Source of the DNA: Rhizobium bangladeshense
GTDB taxonomy: Bacteria > Pseudomonadota > Alphaproteobacteria > Rhizobiales > Rhizobiaceae
Direction of reading: 5' to 3'
Length of the DNA: 64,000 nt
Assembly: GCF_017357245.1 (NCBI RefSeq)
Contig: NZ_CP071612.1
Location: 995,001-1,059,000, forward strand
Of this stretch, positions 36,156 to 46,716 are shown piece after piece (within the stretch, counting starts at the first letter, position 1; the number at the start of each line of letters is the position of its first letter). Both the position numbers and the translations under genes were made by a program. The notes below the pieces were generated by a model. The model worked only from the letters and a program-made list of their open reading frames with translations. It did no database searches and had not been told where the DNA came from.

Positions 36156-36377
36156 ATGCGCTCGATTCTGTGGTTCCCGCGCCTCCAGGCCTCACATTTA
36201 TTGTGCAGCGCAACATTTTGCCGCATTTGTCGATTTTCATTTCAACTCCAAGCCATTAAGCTGGTCACTCGGACTGCTGACAATGCCTGCTGAAACTTCC
36301 GAAGGCTCCGAGCCGACAGCGAGGTTTGTCAACAGACTGAGGGATCAAGCTGATCCCGATCTGGTGTTGGGGGGAAG

Positions 36378-39044
<2,667 letters not shown>

Positions 39045-39078
39045 AGACTGGGCAGCACGGCCCTCAGTGACGATACCG

Positions 39079-39339
39079 CTAGCGATCGCGGTAGACGTAG
39101 GGCCCGTTCAGATCCCAGGCCATGCGGTTCATCATTTCGGCACTCTCAGCCCGCGATTCGGCGCGGCGGTCGAGATCGATGCGCTGCAGGCAGGTGGCGA
39201 ACCCATCCGTGCCGCGGCGGAAACCATAGCTGAGACACTGCCGCTCATCTGCCGCCCGCCGCTCCTCCGGCGTCATCGTCTGGCAGGCCGACAGGCCGGC
39301 GATGGTGGCGAGGAGGGTGAGGAGGATGGGGATGCGCAT
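39079..39339 (-). CDS. small lipoprotein of unknown function
   Basis: This 86-residue protein has a lipoprotein signal (PILLTLLATIAGLSAC) followed by QTMTPEERRAADERQCLSYG and a Cys-containing, Arg-rich tail. AAGGA lies 8 bases before the ATG at 39339. The same kind of short lipoprotein is common in rhizobia. Role unknown. Confidence 0.75.
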   Translation of the reverse strand: MRIPILLTLLATIAGLSACQTMTPEERRAADERQCLSYGFRRGTDGFATCLQRIDLDRRAESRAESAEMMNRMAWDLNGPYVYRDR

Positions 39340-39505
39340 CGGCTTGGTCCTTGGCATGATGCGCTGAGCAAATGCCATTCGGCTGACCCCGTCAAGTGAC
39401 AGACCTCTCGTCCCTTGCGAGAAGGCCTAGGCCGTGACCTGACCGGTATCGCTGGCGTATGGCTTACATGGGTCTACCCCGGAATGGTTTCTCCTGCGCG
39501 TCCCA

Positions 39506-39622
39506 CTCTCCGTCATGCTCGGCCCTGAGCTGCCTTGCGATCCAGCCCCGGCATGCGGCTCTTCCCGCAGTGCCAGCCGTATGGATCCCAGGGTCAAGCC
39601 CTGGGATGACGGAGGAGAGGTG
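39506..39622. repeat. palindromic element E1 (short form, diverged left arm)
   Basis: The left arm (CTCCGTCATGCTCGGCCCTG) is degenerate, and the right arm (GGATCCCAGGGTCAAGCCCT) is typical. It is the first of five elements between 39.5 and 41.2 kb. No gene is seen between the lipoprotein and the GIY-YIG gene (39340-40537); the space is occupied by these elements and their repeated spacers. Confidence 0.75.
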
Positions 39623-39806
39623 GTGCCGCGACCCATAAGTCCGCCAGCGCGGAAGCAAGGTGGCGCGGCGACGCATCGGCTCAGCAGCGGTGAGGAAGCT
39701 TGGGAAAAGGCGGCGGACACAAGCCTCGGCGAAAGCGAGGTCTCACAAGCTGCGCCGGTTCTCAAGCTGCACCAACGGTGCATGTGGCAACAAAGCCAAC
39801 CCCACA

Positions 39807-39936
39807 CTCCGTCATCCCAGGGCTTGACCCTGGGATCCACAGCCAGGCGCGTGGTTTCGATTCCTGCAGGTCTTCACTCTTCACGCAGTGCCAGCCGCAT
39901 GGATCCCAGGGTCAAGCCCTGGGATGACGGAGGAGA
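39807..39936. repeat. palindromic element E2 (short form, 130 bp)
   Basis: The left arm CGTCATCCCAGGGCTTGACC and its inverted counterpart enclose about 60 bp. The inner flanks next to each arm (GGATCCACAGCCAGGCGC and TCTTCACGCAGTGCCAGCC) match those of the gene-bearing element E4. It sits between spacers X (39634-39806) and Y (39937-40124), which reappear around E4. Confidence 0.85.
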
Positions 39937-40124
39937 GGTGGTGCCTGGTTCCATCGGCTCGGCAGCGGCGATGAAGCGATGCGAAAAGTGGCGACGCTTT
40001 TGGCGACGGTGACGGAAGAGGGGTGGTCGCGCGACTGATCGACTCCGGCGGCGCGATGAAGTTGAGGCACAGCGGCGCGTCATAAGCTGCACCGGCCGTG
40101 CGTTTAGCAACATCGCCAACCCCA

Positions 40125-40256
40125 CACTCCGTCATCCCAGGGCTTGACCCTGGGATCCACAGCCAGGCGCGCGATTTCGATTCATGCAGGTCTTCACTCT
40201 TCACGCAGTGCCAGCCGTATGGATCCCAGGGTCAAGCCCTGGGATGACGGAGGAGA
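40125..40256. repeat. palindromic element E3 (short form)
   Basis: Nearly identical to E2, with arms at about 40127-40160 and 40219-40253. It follows spacer Y. Confidence 0.85.
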
Positions 40257-40484
40257 GGTGGTGGCGGGACGCGAAAGCCAGCCAGCGCGGAGGAGAGGTG
40301 GTGGCGGGACGCATAAGTCCGCCAGCGCGCAAGCGAGGTGGTGCCGCGACGCATCGGCTCAGCAGCGGTGAGGAAGCTTGGGAAAAGGCGGCGGCCACAA
40401 GCCTCGGCGAAAGCGAGGTCTCACAAGCTGCGCCGGTTCTCAAGCCGCGCCAGCGGTGCATTTGGCAACAAAGCCAACCCCACA

Positions 40485-40893
40485 CTCCGTCATCCCAGGG
40501 CTTGACTCTGGGATCCACAGCCAAGCACTCTGCCCACATGGCAGGATATGTTTACATCATCACCAACCAGAGAAACGGCACCCTCTATATCGGCGTCACA
40601 TCCGATCTTGAGCGCCGCATCTACGAGTATCGCGAAGGACTGACGCCGGGCTTTGCCTGGAAATATGGCTGCACCCGTCTCGTCTGGTACGAGGAGCATT
40701 GGGGCATCGGCAGCGCCATCCAGCGCGAGAAGTCACTGAAACGGTGGAACCGGCAATGGAAGATCGATCTGGTCGAAGCGATGAATCCCGAGTGGGACGA
40801 TCTCTATCTTACGCTGTGGTGATGCCGGCTGCGTCTTCCCGCAGGGCCAGCCGCATGGATCCCAGGGTCAAACCCTGGGATGACGGAGGAGAG
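40485..40893 (+). mobile_element. gene-bearing palindromic element E4: arms plus GIY-YIG gene
   Basis: The left arm (40486-40519) and the inverted right arm (40855-40889) are the same as in the short elements E1-E3, but here they enclose an intact GIY-YIG gene. The short strips between arm and gene also match the inner flanks of the short elements (GGATCCACAGCCAAGCACTC on the left; CGCAGGGCCAGCCGCATGGA on the right). This looks like a complete element of about 409 bp, with the 130-bp elements as internally deleted copies. Mobility is inferred, not shown. Confidence 0.6.
40538..40822 (+). CDS. GIY-YIG nuclease-domain protein inside a palindromic element
   Basis: This 94-residue stand-alone GIY-YIG domain is of the UPF0213/Slx1-like small type. 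The Y-V-Y and L-Y-I-G strands are seen in AGYVYIITNQRNGTLYIGVT. The catalytic arginine follows in SDLERRIYEYR, the metal-binding glutamate is E64 in IQREKSLKRWNRQWK, and the C-terminal NPEWDDLYL is typical. All key residues are present, so it should be active on DNA. The ATG lies 18 bp inside the left palindrome arm, and the right arm starts about 32 bp after the stop. Its host function is unknown. Confidence 0.88.
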   Translation: MAGYVYIITNQRNGTLYIGVTSDLERRIYEYREGLTPGFAWKYGCTRLVWYEEHWGIGSAIQREKSLKRWNRQWKIDLVEAMNPEWDDLYLTLW

Positions 40894-41081
40894 GTTGGTG
40901 CCTGGCTCCATCGGCTCGGCAGCGGCGATGAAGCGATGTGAAAAGTGGCGACGCTTTTGGCGACGGTGACGGAAGAGAAGTGGTCGCGCAACTGATCGAC
41001 TCCGGCGGCGCGATGAAGTTGAGGCACAGCGGCGCGTCATAAGCTGCACCGGCCGTGCATGTGGCAACAAAGCCAACCCCA

Positions 41082-41190
41082 CACTCTGTCATCCCAGGGC
41101 TTGACCCTGGGATCCACAGCCAGGCGCGCGGCTTCAATTACTTACGAGAAAATGCCATCGCTCCTCACACGGTGCCGGCCGCTCAAGGCG
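41082..41190. repeat. palindromic element E5, right arm lost
   Basis: The left arm is intact (CTGTCATCCCAGGGCTTGAC). The inner flank runs to GCTCCTCACACGGTGCCGGC, where the right arm should begin but is missing. It follows the second copy of spacer Y (40894-41081). Confidence 0.75.
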
Positions 41191-41210
41191 TGCAACGCTT
41201 CTCGCCACAC

Positions 41211-41408
41211 TCACGCCGCCCCGGCGGGATCCCCGATCGGCAGCAGCGCCGGGTCGAGCGGCGGGTCTTGCGGGTTTTTCGTGTCGCCGGGGTCCTGGGC
41301 CGGGGTCAGCGGCGGTTTTTCCTGGACGCGGTCGGGAATGCCGGGTGTCGGCGTCGGGCCGCGCGGTGTGTCGGTCGTCGGTGTCGGGATCGGATCTCTG
41401 TTCGGCAT
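41211..41408 (-). CDS. proline-rich 65-residue protein
   Basis: A strong ribosome-binding site (AAGGAGGCGATC before the ATG at 41408) opens a frame of 65 codons. The product is hydrophilic and rich in Pro, Thr, Asp and Gly (NRDPIPTPTTDTPRGPTPTP), and is probably unstructured. I do not recognise the family; similar short proline-rich frames are found in rhizobia. It is divergent from the zinc-ribbon gene at 41518. Confidence 0.65.
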   Translation of the reverse strand: MPNRDPIPTPTTDTPRGPTPTPGIPDRVQEKPPLTPAQDPGDTKNPQDPPLDPALLPIGDPAGAA

Positions 41409-41517
41409 GATCGCCTCCTTTTCGAAAAAGGAACGGCACGGCCTTCGGATGGTTCCACTTTCGCCGCCGACCTTGCTATGCATAAGCGGCATTCCTCTAT
41501 ATGAGAGGGCCTGCAAC

Positions 41518-41775
41518 ATGGAACTGAGCATGGCCATTCGCGATCGATTCTCGAAGAAACTGAACTGCCCGCAATGCGGCAATGCGGGTTTTGCCGAGGC
41601 TTCGGAGATCGACGATCCCAAGCGCAAGCACCCGGATTTCCAGGTTGACCAGCTGCCGCGCGGCTTTGGCGTACAGCGGGCTTCCAACCACCAGGAAAGC
41701 TTCATGATCAAGTGCGAATGCGGGCGCAAATTTCCCTTCCGCAGCCTGGCGGAAGCCGCGACGGAACGACGCTAG
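41518..41775 (+). CDS. small zinc-ribbon protein
   Basis: This 85-residue protein has two cysteine pairs, LNCPQCGNAGFA near the N-terminus and IKCECGRKFPF near the C-terminus, which together would bind one zinc ion. The rest contains DDPKRKHPDFQVDQLPRGFG. The ATG at 41518 follows GAGGG; one at 41530 is possible. Function unknown, perhaps nucleic-acid or protein binding. Confidence 0.75.
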   Translation: MELSMAIRDRFSKKLNCPQCGNAGFAEASEIDDPKRKHPDFQVDQLPRGFGVQRASNHQESFMIKCECGRKFPFRSLAEAATERR

Positions 41776-41791
41776 AAATCTCGGGCGGTAT

Positions 41792-42178
41792 TCAGATCCG
41801 CTCCAGCACCTCGACGAAGGCATCGGCGAAACGCACGAGATGTGCGGTGTCCTCATCGGGCGCCTGCATGCGGATCTCGGTGCCGTTCTGATCGAGCAGC
41901 GCCAGCACGACGCGCATGTTTTCGCCATCAGGAATGCGCAGCACGGCGATGCGGCGGCAATCGCCGATCAGGCCGGCTGCCGGCAGGTCGAACAGCAGTT
42001 CGCCGCCTGAGCGGCCGGCTGCCTGGCGCACTGCCTCGCAGAAGCCGACATCGCCGCCGGCATAACCTTCGAGCGAAAGTTCGAGCTCGACGAGCTCCAT
42101 CGGCAGCGTCGGTTCGGTGTGATCGATCCCGCCAAGCGCAGACGCCTGCGGCCTTGCTGCAATCTCGGGTGAAATCAT
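41792..42178 (-). CDS. conserved hypothetical protein
   Basis: This 128-residue soluble protein has no signal peptide. The C-terminal two-thirds alternate strands and helices (AVLRIPDGENMRVVLALLDQ; DTAHLVRFADAFVEVLERI). No family is recognised. It converges with the zinc-ribbon gene. Confidence 0.65.
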   Translation of the reverse strand: MISPEIAARPQASALGGIDHTEPTLPMELVELELSLEGYAGGDVGFCEAVRQAAGRSGGELLFDLPAAGLIGDCRRIAVLRIPDGENMRVVLALLDQNGTEIRMQAPDEDTAHLVRFADAFVEVLERI

Positions 42179-42342
42179 CCCGTCTCTCCTGTCCGTGACT
42201 TTGGAGATGAAACCGCTGCAGAATGGCCTTTTTTTGTCATATCAGCAAGGGCTTATGAAGTGGACGGCCGATTGCCGGCGGTCTCCGCTGAATTCCATCT
42301 GATATTCCGAGACACCAGTTTCAATTCAGGCGAATCGTGCAC

Positions 42343-42481
42343 AGATCCGGATGATTTTAGGCCGGGGCGGCCTAGAGCCTTTCCGGGTTGGATTGAAGCA
42401 TTCTGAAATCCGGATCTAAATCAAAGAAATAGAGCATGATGTCGTCCGAAAACCGCTTCACACTTTTCTCAATCATGCTCT
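42343..42481. repeat. RIME-like intergenic element, copy 2
   Basis: This is a diverged copy of the element at 24516-24629. The outer AGATCCGGAT/ATCCGGATCT pair is kept. The middle dyad has decayed and gained about 25 bp, and the AGAGCATGATG/ATCATGCTCT hairpin is largely preserved. The 366-bp gap 42179-42544 holds nothing else recognisable. Confidence 0.8.
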
Positions 42482-42544
42482 AAACAGGGTTACGGCGATT
42501 TGCGTGGTTCGTGACGCGGCGCTGATCAGCAACCGGTAAGTTTG

Positions 42545-43453
42545 ATGGCCATCCGTTACGACCGTCCCGTTTCCAGCGCCGCCCATCTTTCGCGGCTCCT
42601 TGGAGCGTTTTCACTGGTTCTGGCGCTCGCCGTGCTGATCGCCCACCGCTTCGGCGGGCTCGCCACCCCCTATCTGGTGCTGCTTTTGATCGCCGCCGCC
42701 GGCTGGGCGCTGCTGGCCGCATTTCTGGCCGCAATCGGCCTGCGCAGCCTGTGGATGACGGGCGCCGAAGGCGGACTCGCCGCCCTGGCGGCGCTGATCT
42801 ACGCCGCCTTTCCGCTCGGCATCGGCGCTTTCGCCGCCGAGCGCTACCTCAGCCTGCCCGCGATCTACGATGTCTCCACAGATCCGGTCGCCGCACCCGA
42901 CTGGCTGTCGCCGCCGGCATCCGACCAGATCTGGCTGAAGCGCAACCCGCTCGTGACGCCGGAGGATCGCGAAAAGCAGATGGAGGCCTATCCCGAACTG
43001 ACCGGCCGGCGCTATGAGGGGGCGCTCGACCGCGTGCTGGAGGCGGTGCGCAAGGTCGCCAAGCAGAGCGGCTTTGTGATCGTCAAGAGCACCGGCACGA
43101 CCGAGCCGGGCCGCGATCTCGAGGACAGGCCGGCAAGGCCCGCCCCCGGCGACGACGCCGTGACCGATGCACCCGGCCCCGTTCCGGTGCCGACGCCGCG
43201 CCCCTATGACGACGATGTCGCCAGGCTGATCCGCGGCGCCAACGGCGTGACGCTGCAGGCGACCACCCGCACGCTGGTCCTCGGCCTGCGCTTCGATATG
43301 ATCATCCGGCTGCGCGAAGAAGCCGAAACCACCTTCGTCGACATCCGCGTCGCCTCCCGCTACGGCCAGCACGACCTCGGCTTCAGCGCCGCCATCGCCG
43401 GCGATTACCTGAAGGCCCTTGACTCCGAACTCCTCGGGATTGCGGGTGGGTGA
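42545..43453 (+). CDS. DUF1499 membrane protein
   Basis: The product (about 302 residues) has three N-terminal transmembrane helices (about residues 18-105). A soluble DUF1499 domain follows, beginning near YDVSTDPVAAPDW and containing VLEAVRKVAKQSGFVIV and LRFDMIIRLREEAETTFVDIRVASRYG. An acidic proline-rich insert (residues about 195-225) splits the domain. The function of the family is unknown. The ATG at 42545 is preferred to a TTG one codon earlier. Confidence 0.85.
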   Translation: MAIRYDRPVSSAAHLSRLLGAFSLVLALAVLIAHRFGGLATPYLVLLLIAAAGWALLAAFLAAIGLRSLWMTGAEGGLAALAALIYAAFPLGIGAFAAERYLSLPAIYDVSTDPVAAPDWLSPPASDQIWLKRNPLVTPEDREKQMEAYPELTGRRYEGALDRVLEAVRKVAKQSGFVIVKSTGTTEPGRDLEDRPARPAPGDDAVTDAPGPVPVPTPRPYDDDVARLIRGANGVTLQATTRTLVLGLRFDMIIRLREEAETTFVDIRVASRYGQHDLGFSAAIAGDYLKALDSELLGIAGG

Positions 43454-43460
43454 GCCGCGG

Positions 43461-43790
43461 TGCCGCCGCAGGCGGCAGCAATCGATCCAGTGAATCGATT
43501 GCAGCGGCGAACGCCCTGAGCCCAAGCGAAGGGCCGGGATAGGGCGCGGCAGACCCGACCCCTGTTCCTGTGCCGCCAGAGGCGGCAGCAATCGATCCAG
43601 TGAATCGATTGCAGCGGCGAACGCCCTGAGCCCAAGCGAAGGGCCGGGAGAGGGCGCGGCAGACCCGACCCCTGTTCCTGTGCCGCCGCAGGCGGCAGCA
43701 ATCGATCCAGTGAATCGATTGCAGCGGCGAACGCCCTGAGCCAAAGCGAAGGGCCGGGATAGGGCGCGGCAGACGCGACCTCATACCGTG
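43461..43790. repeat. three tandem copies of a 110-bp repeat
   Basis: Copies start at 43461, 43571 and 43681, exactly 110 bp apart, and are nearly identical. Each contains two inverted repeats: TGCCGCC/GGCGGCA, and AATCGAT/ATCGATT around CCAGTGA. Each also carries the stretch GCGAACGCCCTGAGCCCAAG. The third copy decays at its end. Convergent genes flank the region, and no gene lies within 43454-43964. Confidence 0.9.
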
Positions 43791-43825
43791 CCGCAACTCG
43801 ATGGTCCGAGAGATCGCCATCCCAA

Positions 43826-43864
43826 CCGCCCTCATTCCTGTGACGAGCACAGGAATGAGGGCGG
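43826..43864. repeat. 17-bp perfect inverted repeat
   Basis: CCGCCCTCATTCCTGTG and CACAGGAATGAGGGCGG face each other across ACGAG. Immediately after it, part of the neighbouring 110-bp repeat reappears (GCGAACGCCCCGAGCCCAAA, ending near 43907). It may act as a terminator for the convergent genes, but it has no T-run. Confidence 0.85.
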
Positions 43865-43964
43865 GGCGAACGCCCCGAGCCCAAAGCGAAGGGCCGGGAA
43901 AGGGTGCGACAGACCGGGCTCCCTCCCGCCAAAGGCGTTGGCAATCTTCGGCCACCGCTGCAGA

Positions 43965-44645
43965 TCAGCGTCGAAGCTCACCCACGGCAGTGATAATCTC
44001 CGCGGCACTCGGGAAGATGCAAAGGCTGTTGGGTCCGTCCAGCGACTCGATTCGTGCCCAGGCGATGGTGCCGTTCTGATCGACCAGGAAGTGCCCGACG
44101 AGCTGTGTGCCGTGCTTGGCGAAGATCGCATGATCGGCTTCAACAAGCTCGAAGCGGTCCTTGGCATTGAGCACCGTGTTGGCTTCCATCGGCTGGACAG
44201 GTTCCGGGAACTCGCCGGTGGGGTTGATGCGCGCCGCCTGGAACTGCGCCATCGTCGCGCGATAAGGCCATTCCGGCTGATCGCTGCTCCCATCGGGCAG
44301 GAATTCGGCATGCGGCACACCATAGGCGCGATGCGTGCGGCAGTCGGGATCGCATAGCAGCGTCACCGGCGTCGGCCGGTGGCGGAAATACAGGCGAGCC
44401 CGTTCCACCGGCGTGTTGATGACGGCGACGATCTTCACCCCGGCGGCGCGCAAGGTGGGCTCTATGCCGGCAAGCTGTTCGAGCTGGCGCCGGCAGAACG
44501 GGCAGTGCAGCCCGCGAAAGAAGCCGATCAGGAACGGCCGACCGCTCAAATCGGCCAAGGAGACCGTTCCGTCGAAATTGGCCGTGGCGAGTTCGAACGC
44601 GGGCGCGGTGTTTCCGGGTTGCAGCGGGCGCTTCTGGTCTCCCAT
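43965..44645 (-). CDS. peroxiredoxin-like thioredoxin-fold protein
   Basis: This 226-residue AhpC/TSA-type protein has LQPGNTAPAFELATANFDGT, the redox site FRGLHCPFCRRQLEQL (CPFC, a thioredoxin-like pair where peroxiredoxins have PxxxTxxC), IVAVINTPVERARLY and a long C-terminal part. It may reduce peroxides or disulfides in the cytoplasm. AAGGA lies before the ATG at 44645; upstream extension to 44780 has no support. Confidence 0.82.
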   Translation of the reverse strand: MGDQKRPLQPGNTAPAFELATANFDGTVSLADLSGRPFLIGFFRGLHCPFCRRQLEQLAGIEPTLRAAGVKIVAVINTPVERARLYFRHRPTPVTLLCDPDCRTHRAYGVPHAEFLPDGSSDQPEWPYRATMAQFQAARINPTGEFPEPVQPMEANTVLNAKDRFELVEADHAIFAKHGTQLVGHFLVDQNGTIAWARIESLDGPNSLCIFPSAAEIITAVGELRR

Positions 44646-44879
44646 GGAAGAATTCCTTTCCGGGCTCGTCTCAGGTGAAACGACCGAAATTGAATATAGC
44701 ACTCGTTGCAAGAAGACCCAGCGCTCGATGTCAAGATCGCCTGAAGTGGCAGGCATGCCCCGAGAGGGGCGACACGGCACGCCGGCAAAGATCCGCAGTT
44801 ATGAGCGATTGCCACCAACCGACACAATGCGGCATCGGCAGGTTGGCGCCACAAGGGGCATACCCAGTTTGGCCACGTC

Positions 44880-45878
44880 CTACCGCGTTGGCAGACGCCA
44901 CAGACGCATCAGTTCGACCGGAGCCGAGATGTCCGCTGTCAACACGAATGGATCTGTCGATCCGGAGGGGGCCGGCTTTCGGCTCTTGACGGGAAGACCG
45001 TGCCCCATGCCATGGATTGAGTAGAGCGATACGCGGCGTGCACCGCCGGCGTTCCAGGAGGACAACTCGCCCCAAGGCTTCCTCTCGACACGGACGCTGC
45101 TTCGATCAACGGCGTTCGCTTCAAGCCATTGATCGACGCAAGCCCTCGCATTTGCCGGGTTGACCGTGCGATCCGCAGTCCCCTGCCAGATGCTGATCGG
45201 CGGCCAGGACCGTCGGCGAGGGGAGATTTCGGCAATCCTTGCTCCCCAGCCATCCGAAGGCAGTGCCGCGCCGGATTTCATCGCCCGCAACGCTGACATT
45301 GCATCGCGCACGGCGCCAACCGGCATTCCGGCGACGATAGCGGCACCGGCAAACATATCGGGATAGTTGGCGACCAATGAACCTGTCATCGCTCCGCCGG
45401 CAGAAAGGCCGACAATGTAAACGCGCGTGCGATCGGCTCGATGTCGTTTGAGGGCATGGTCAATCATCTGCTTGACGGAAAGCACCTCGCCGCGATCGCG
45501 AGCGACCTCGCTCGGACGGAACCAGTTGAAGCATTTGTGGGCATTGTTGCTGTGGGTCTGCTGCGGATAAAGCACCACGAAGCCTCTCTCCCTGGCCAGT
45601 CTCGAGAAGCCGCTGGCGGCGTCCAGGCTTTCCGGCGTCTGCCGGCATCCATGAAGCACCACCACAAGGGCCGGCTTGCTTGGCAGATCGGCGGGCACGA
45701 AGGTCTTCATCACAAGCCTTCCGGGGTTGCTGCCAAATGCGGGGGTCGTCTGGAGCCTCGGTCGCTCCGGCCTGGACGGCTTGCGGCGAAGCGGGCTCCA
45801 TGCCTTCTCCAACAAGCGCGCGGCTCTCCGTCGCGTCTTCAGCAATCCCGACAGCGATTTGGTGAAGCCGAGCTTCAA
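44880..45878 (-). CDS. PHB-depolymerase-family esterase
   Basis: This 332-residue alpha/beta hydrolase has a basic N-terminal segment and LVVVLHGCRQTPESLDAASG (oxyanion hole). The nucleophile serine lies in VYIVGLSAGGAMTGSL (G-x-S-x-G), the acid residue probably in WQGTADRTVNP and the histidine in GMGHGLPV. This is the Esterase_PHB group, acting on short-chain esters or polyhydroxybutyrate. No classical signal peptide is seen. It overlaps the NUDIX gene (ATGA). Confidence 0.88.
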   Translation of the reverse strand: MKLGFTKSLSGLLKTRRRAARLLEKAWSPLRRKPSRPERPRLQTTPAFGSNPGRLVMKTFVPADLPSKPALVVVLHGCRQTPESLDAASGFSRLARERGFVVLYPQQTHSNNAHKCFNWFRPSEVARDRGEVLSVKQMIDHALKRHRADRTRVYIVGLSAGGAMTGSLVANYPDMFAGAAIVAGMPVGAVRDAMSALRAMKSGAALPSDGWGARIAEISPRRRSWPPISIWQGTADRTVNPANARACVDQWLEANAVDRSSVRVERKPWGELSSWNAGGARRVSLYSIHGMGHGLPVKSRKPAPSGSTDPFVLTADISAPVELMRLWRLPTR

Positions 45879-46327
45879 AGGACCACGCCTTCAAGCCTGG
45901 AAAGCAGAGCCTTCAAGCCGGGCTGTGCCGCATCGCGGATCGCGACTTTCAAAGGAAACCATTTCTGTTTGCGCGTGCCCTTCTCGGGGAAATCAAGTTG
46001 CGCCTCGACGACGTGCAGCAGATGAACGGTGACATGGTAGTGATGCGGCGAGCTGTCTTTGCGGTAGCTGAACGAACCGAAAGCTGTCGCCTCCACATCG
46101 CCAACGACGCCCGCTTCCTCGAAAGATTCCCGCCTTGCCGCTGCAGATGTTGTCTCGCCCGGGTCGAGATTGCCTTTCGGAACGCCCCATCGTCCATTCC
46201 GACGACTTCCCACGAGAAGGATGCGAAGCTGCCCGCTTCCGTTTCTTCGATAACAGATCGCGCCGGCCTGCTGAACATCGCGGACGATTGAGATTGTCGA
46301 GTTGGATTGATCGTGAGCGTGGAGCAT
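45875..46327 (-). CDS. NUDIX hydrolase
   Basis: This 150-residue pyrophosphohydrolase has a complete Nudix box: GNLDPGETTSAAARRESFEE followed by AGVVG. The preceding WGVPKG segment is typical of the diadenosine polyphosphate/inositol polyphosphate group. The substrate is unknown. It is the first gene of a two-gene unit with the esterase. Confidence 0.92.
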   Translation of the reverse strand: MLHAHDQSNSTISIVRDVQQAGAICYRRNGSGQLRILLVGSRRNGRWGVPKGNLDPGETTSAAARRESFEEAGVVGDVEATAFGSFSYRKDSSPHHYHVTVHLLHVVEAQLDFPEKGTRKQKWFPLKVAIRDAAQPGLKALLSRLEGVVL

Positions 46328-46379
46328 GGCTGTTTTCGATTTTTCCTATCTTGCTTCAGAGCTGTAGCATCGGATCATG

Positions 46380-46677
46380 ACAGTCTGGTCCGCGTTGAGC
46401 TGGTTCCTCCGGCAGCCGGAGTTCACGTTGTCGTCCGAGACCCAAAACAAGCTCGACCCGCACAGGAAGCCCTCAACGCCGTGGTTGGTTCCGATCTTTT
46501 GCGAGAACCGGCAAGGTCCGCGCAGGGGATGTCGATGCGGAATTCGCCCGGCTCAAGGACCGGGTCACGGTGGTGCACGCGCCCAAGGATCTGCCATGGG
46601 GCAATCGGACAGCGCAGTTTTCCGATCCCGAGGGAACACGCGTCGCCCTCTATACGCCCGTCACCGACGCCGCGTGA
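46380..46677 (+). pseudogene. frameshifted remnant of a VOC (glyoxalase/bleomycin resistance) family gene
   Basis: Two adjoining pieces lie in different frames. Around 46385-46490 one frame gives VRVELVPPAAGVHVVVRDP, which resembles the middle of a VOC domain. From about 46516 another frame gives DVDAEFARLKDRVTVVHAPK and then PWGNRTAQFSDPEGTRVALY, a textbook VOC C-terminus ending at the TGA at 46675. No single frame covers both, and the N-terminal part is missing. The gene is probably dead. Confidence 0.65.
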
Positions 46678-46716
46678 CGGCGTTTCGCCGGCCGTTGATG
46701 CCGGGCGAGGGGCCTC

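Noticed and set aside
39515..40012. Several open frames inside the palindrome clusters (also at 18.7-19.5 and 40.2-41.1 kb)
   Set aside because: They translate the repeats themselves (for example GSSPGMTE and PSSQGLTLGS strings) and arise from the palindromes, not from genes.
39506..41190. Possible CRISPR array in the palindrome cluster
   Set aside because: Intervals are long and are themselves repeated; the repeats are paired inverted arms, not short direct repeats.
43461..43790. Possible CRISPR array
   Set aside because: The 110-bp units repeat in full without unique spacers, and no cas genes are present.
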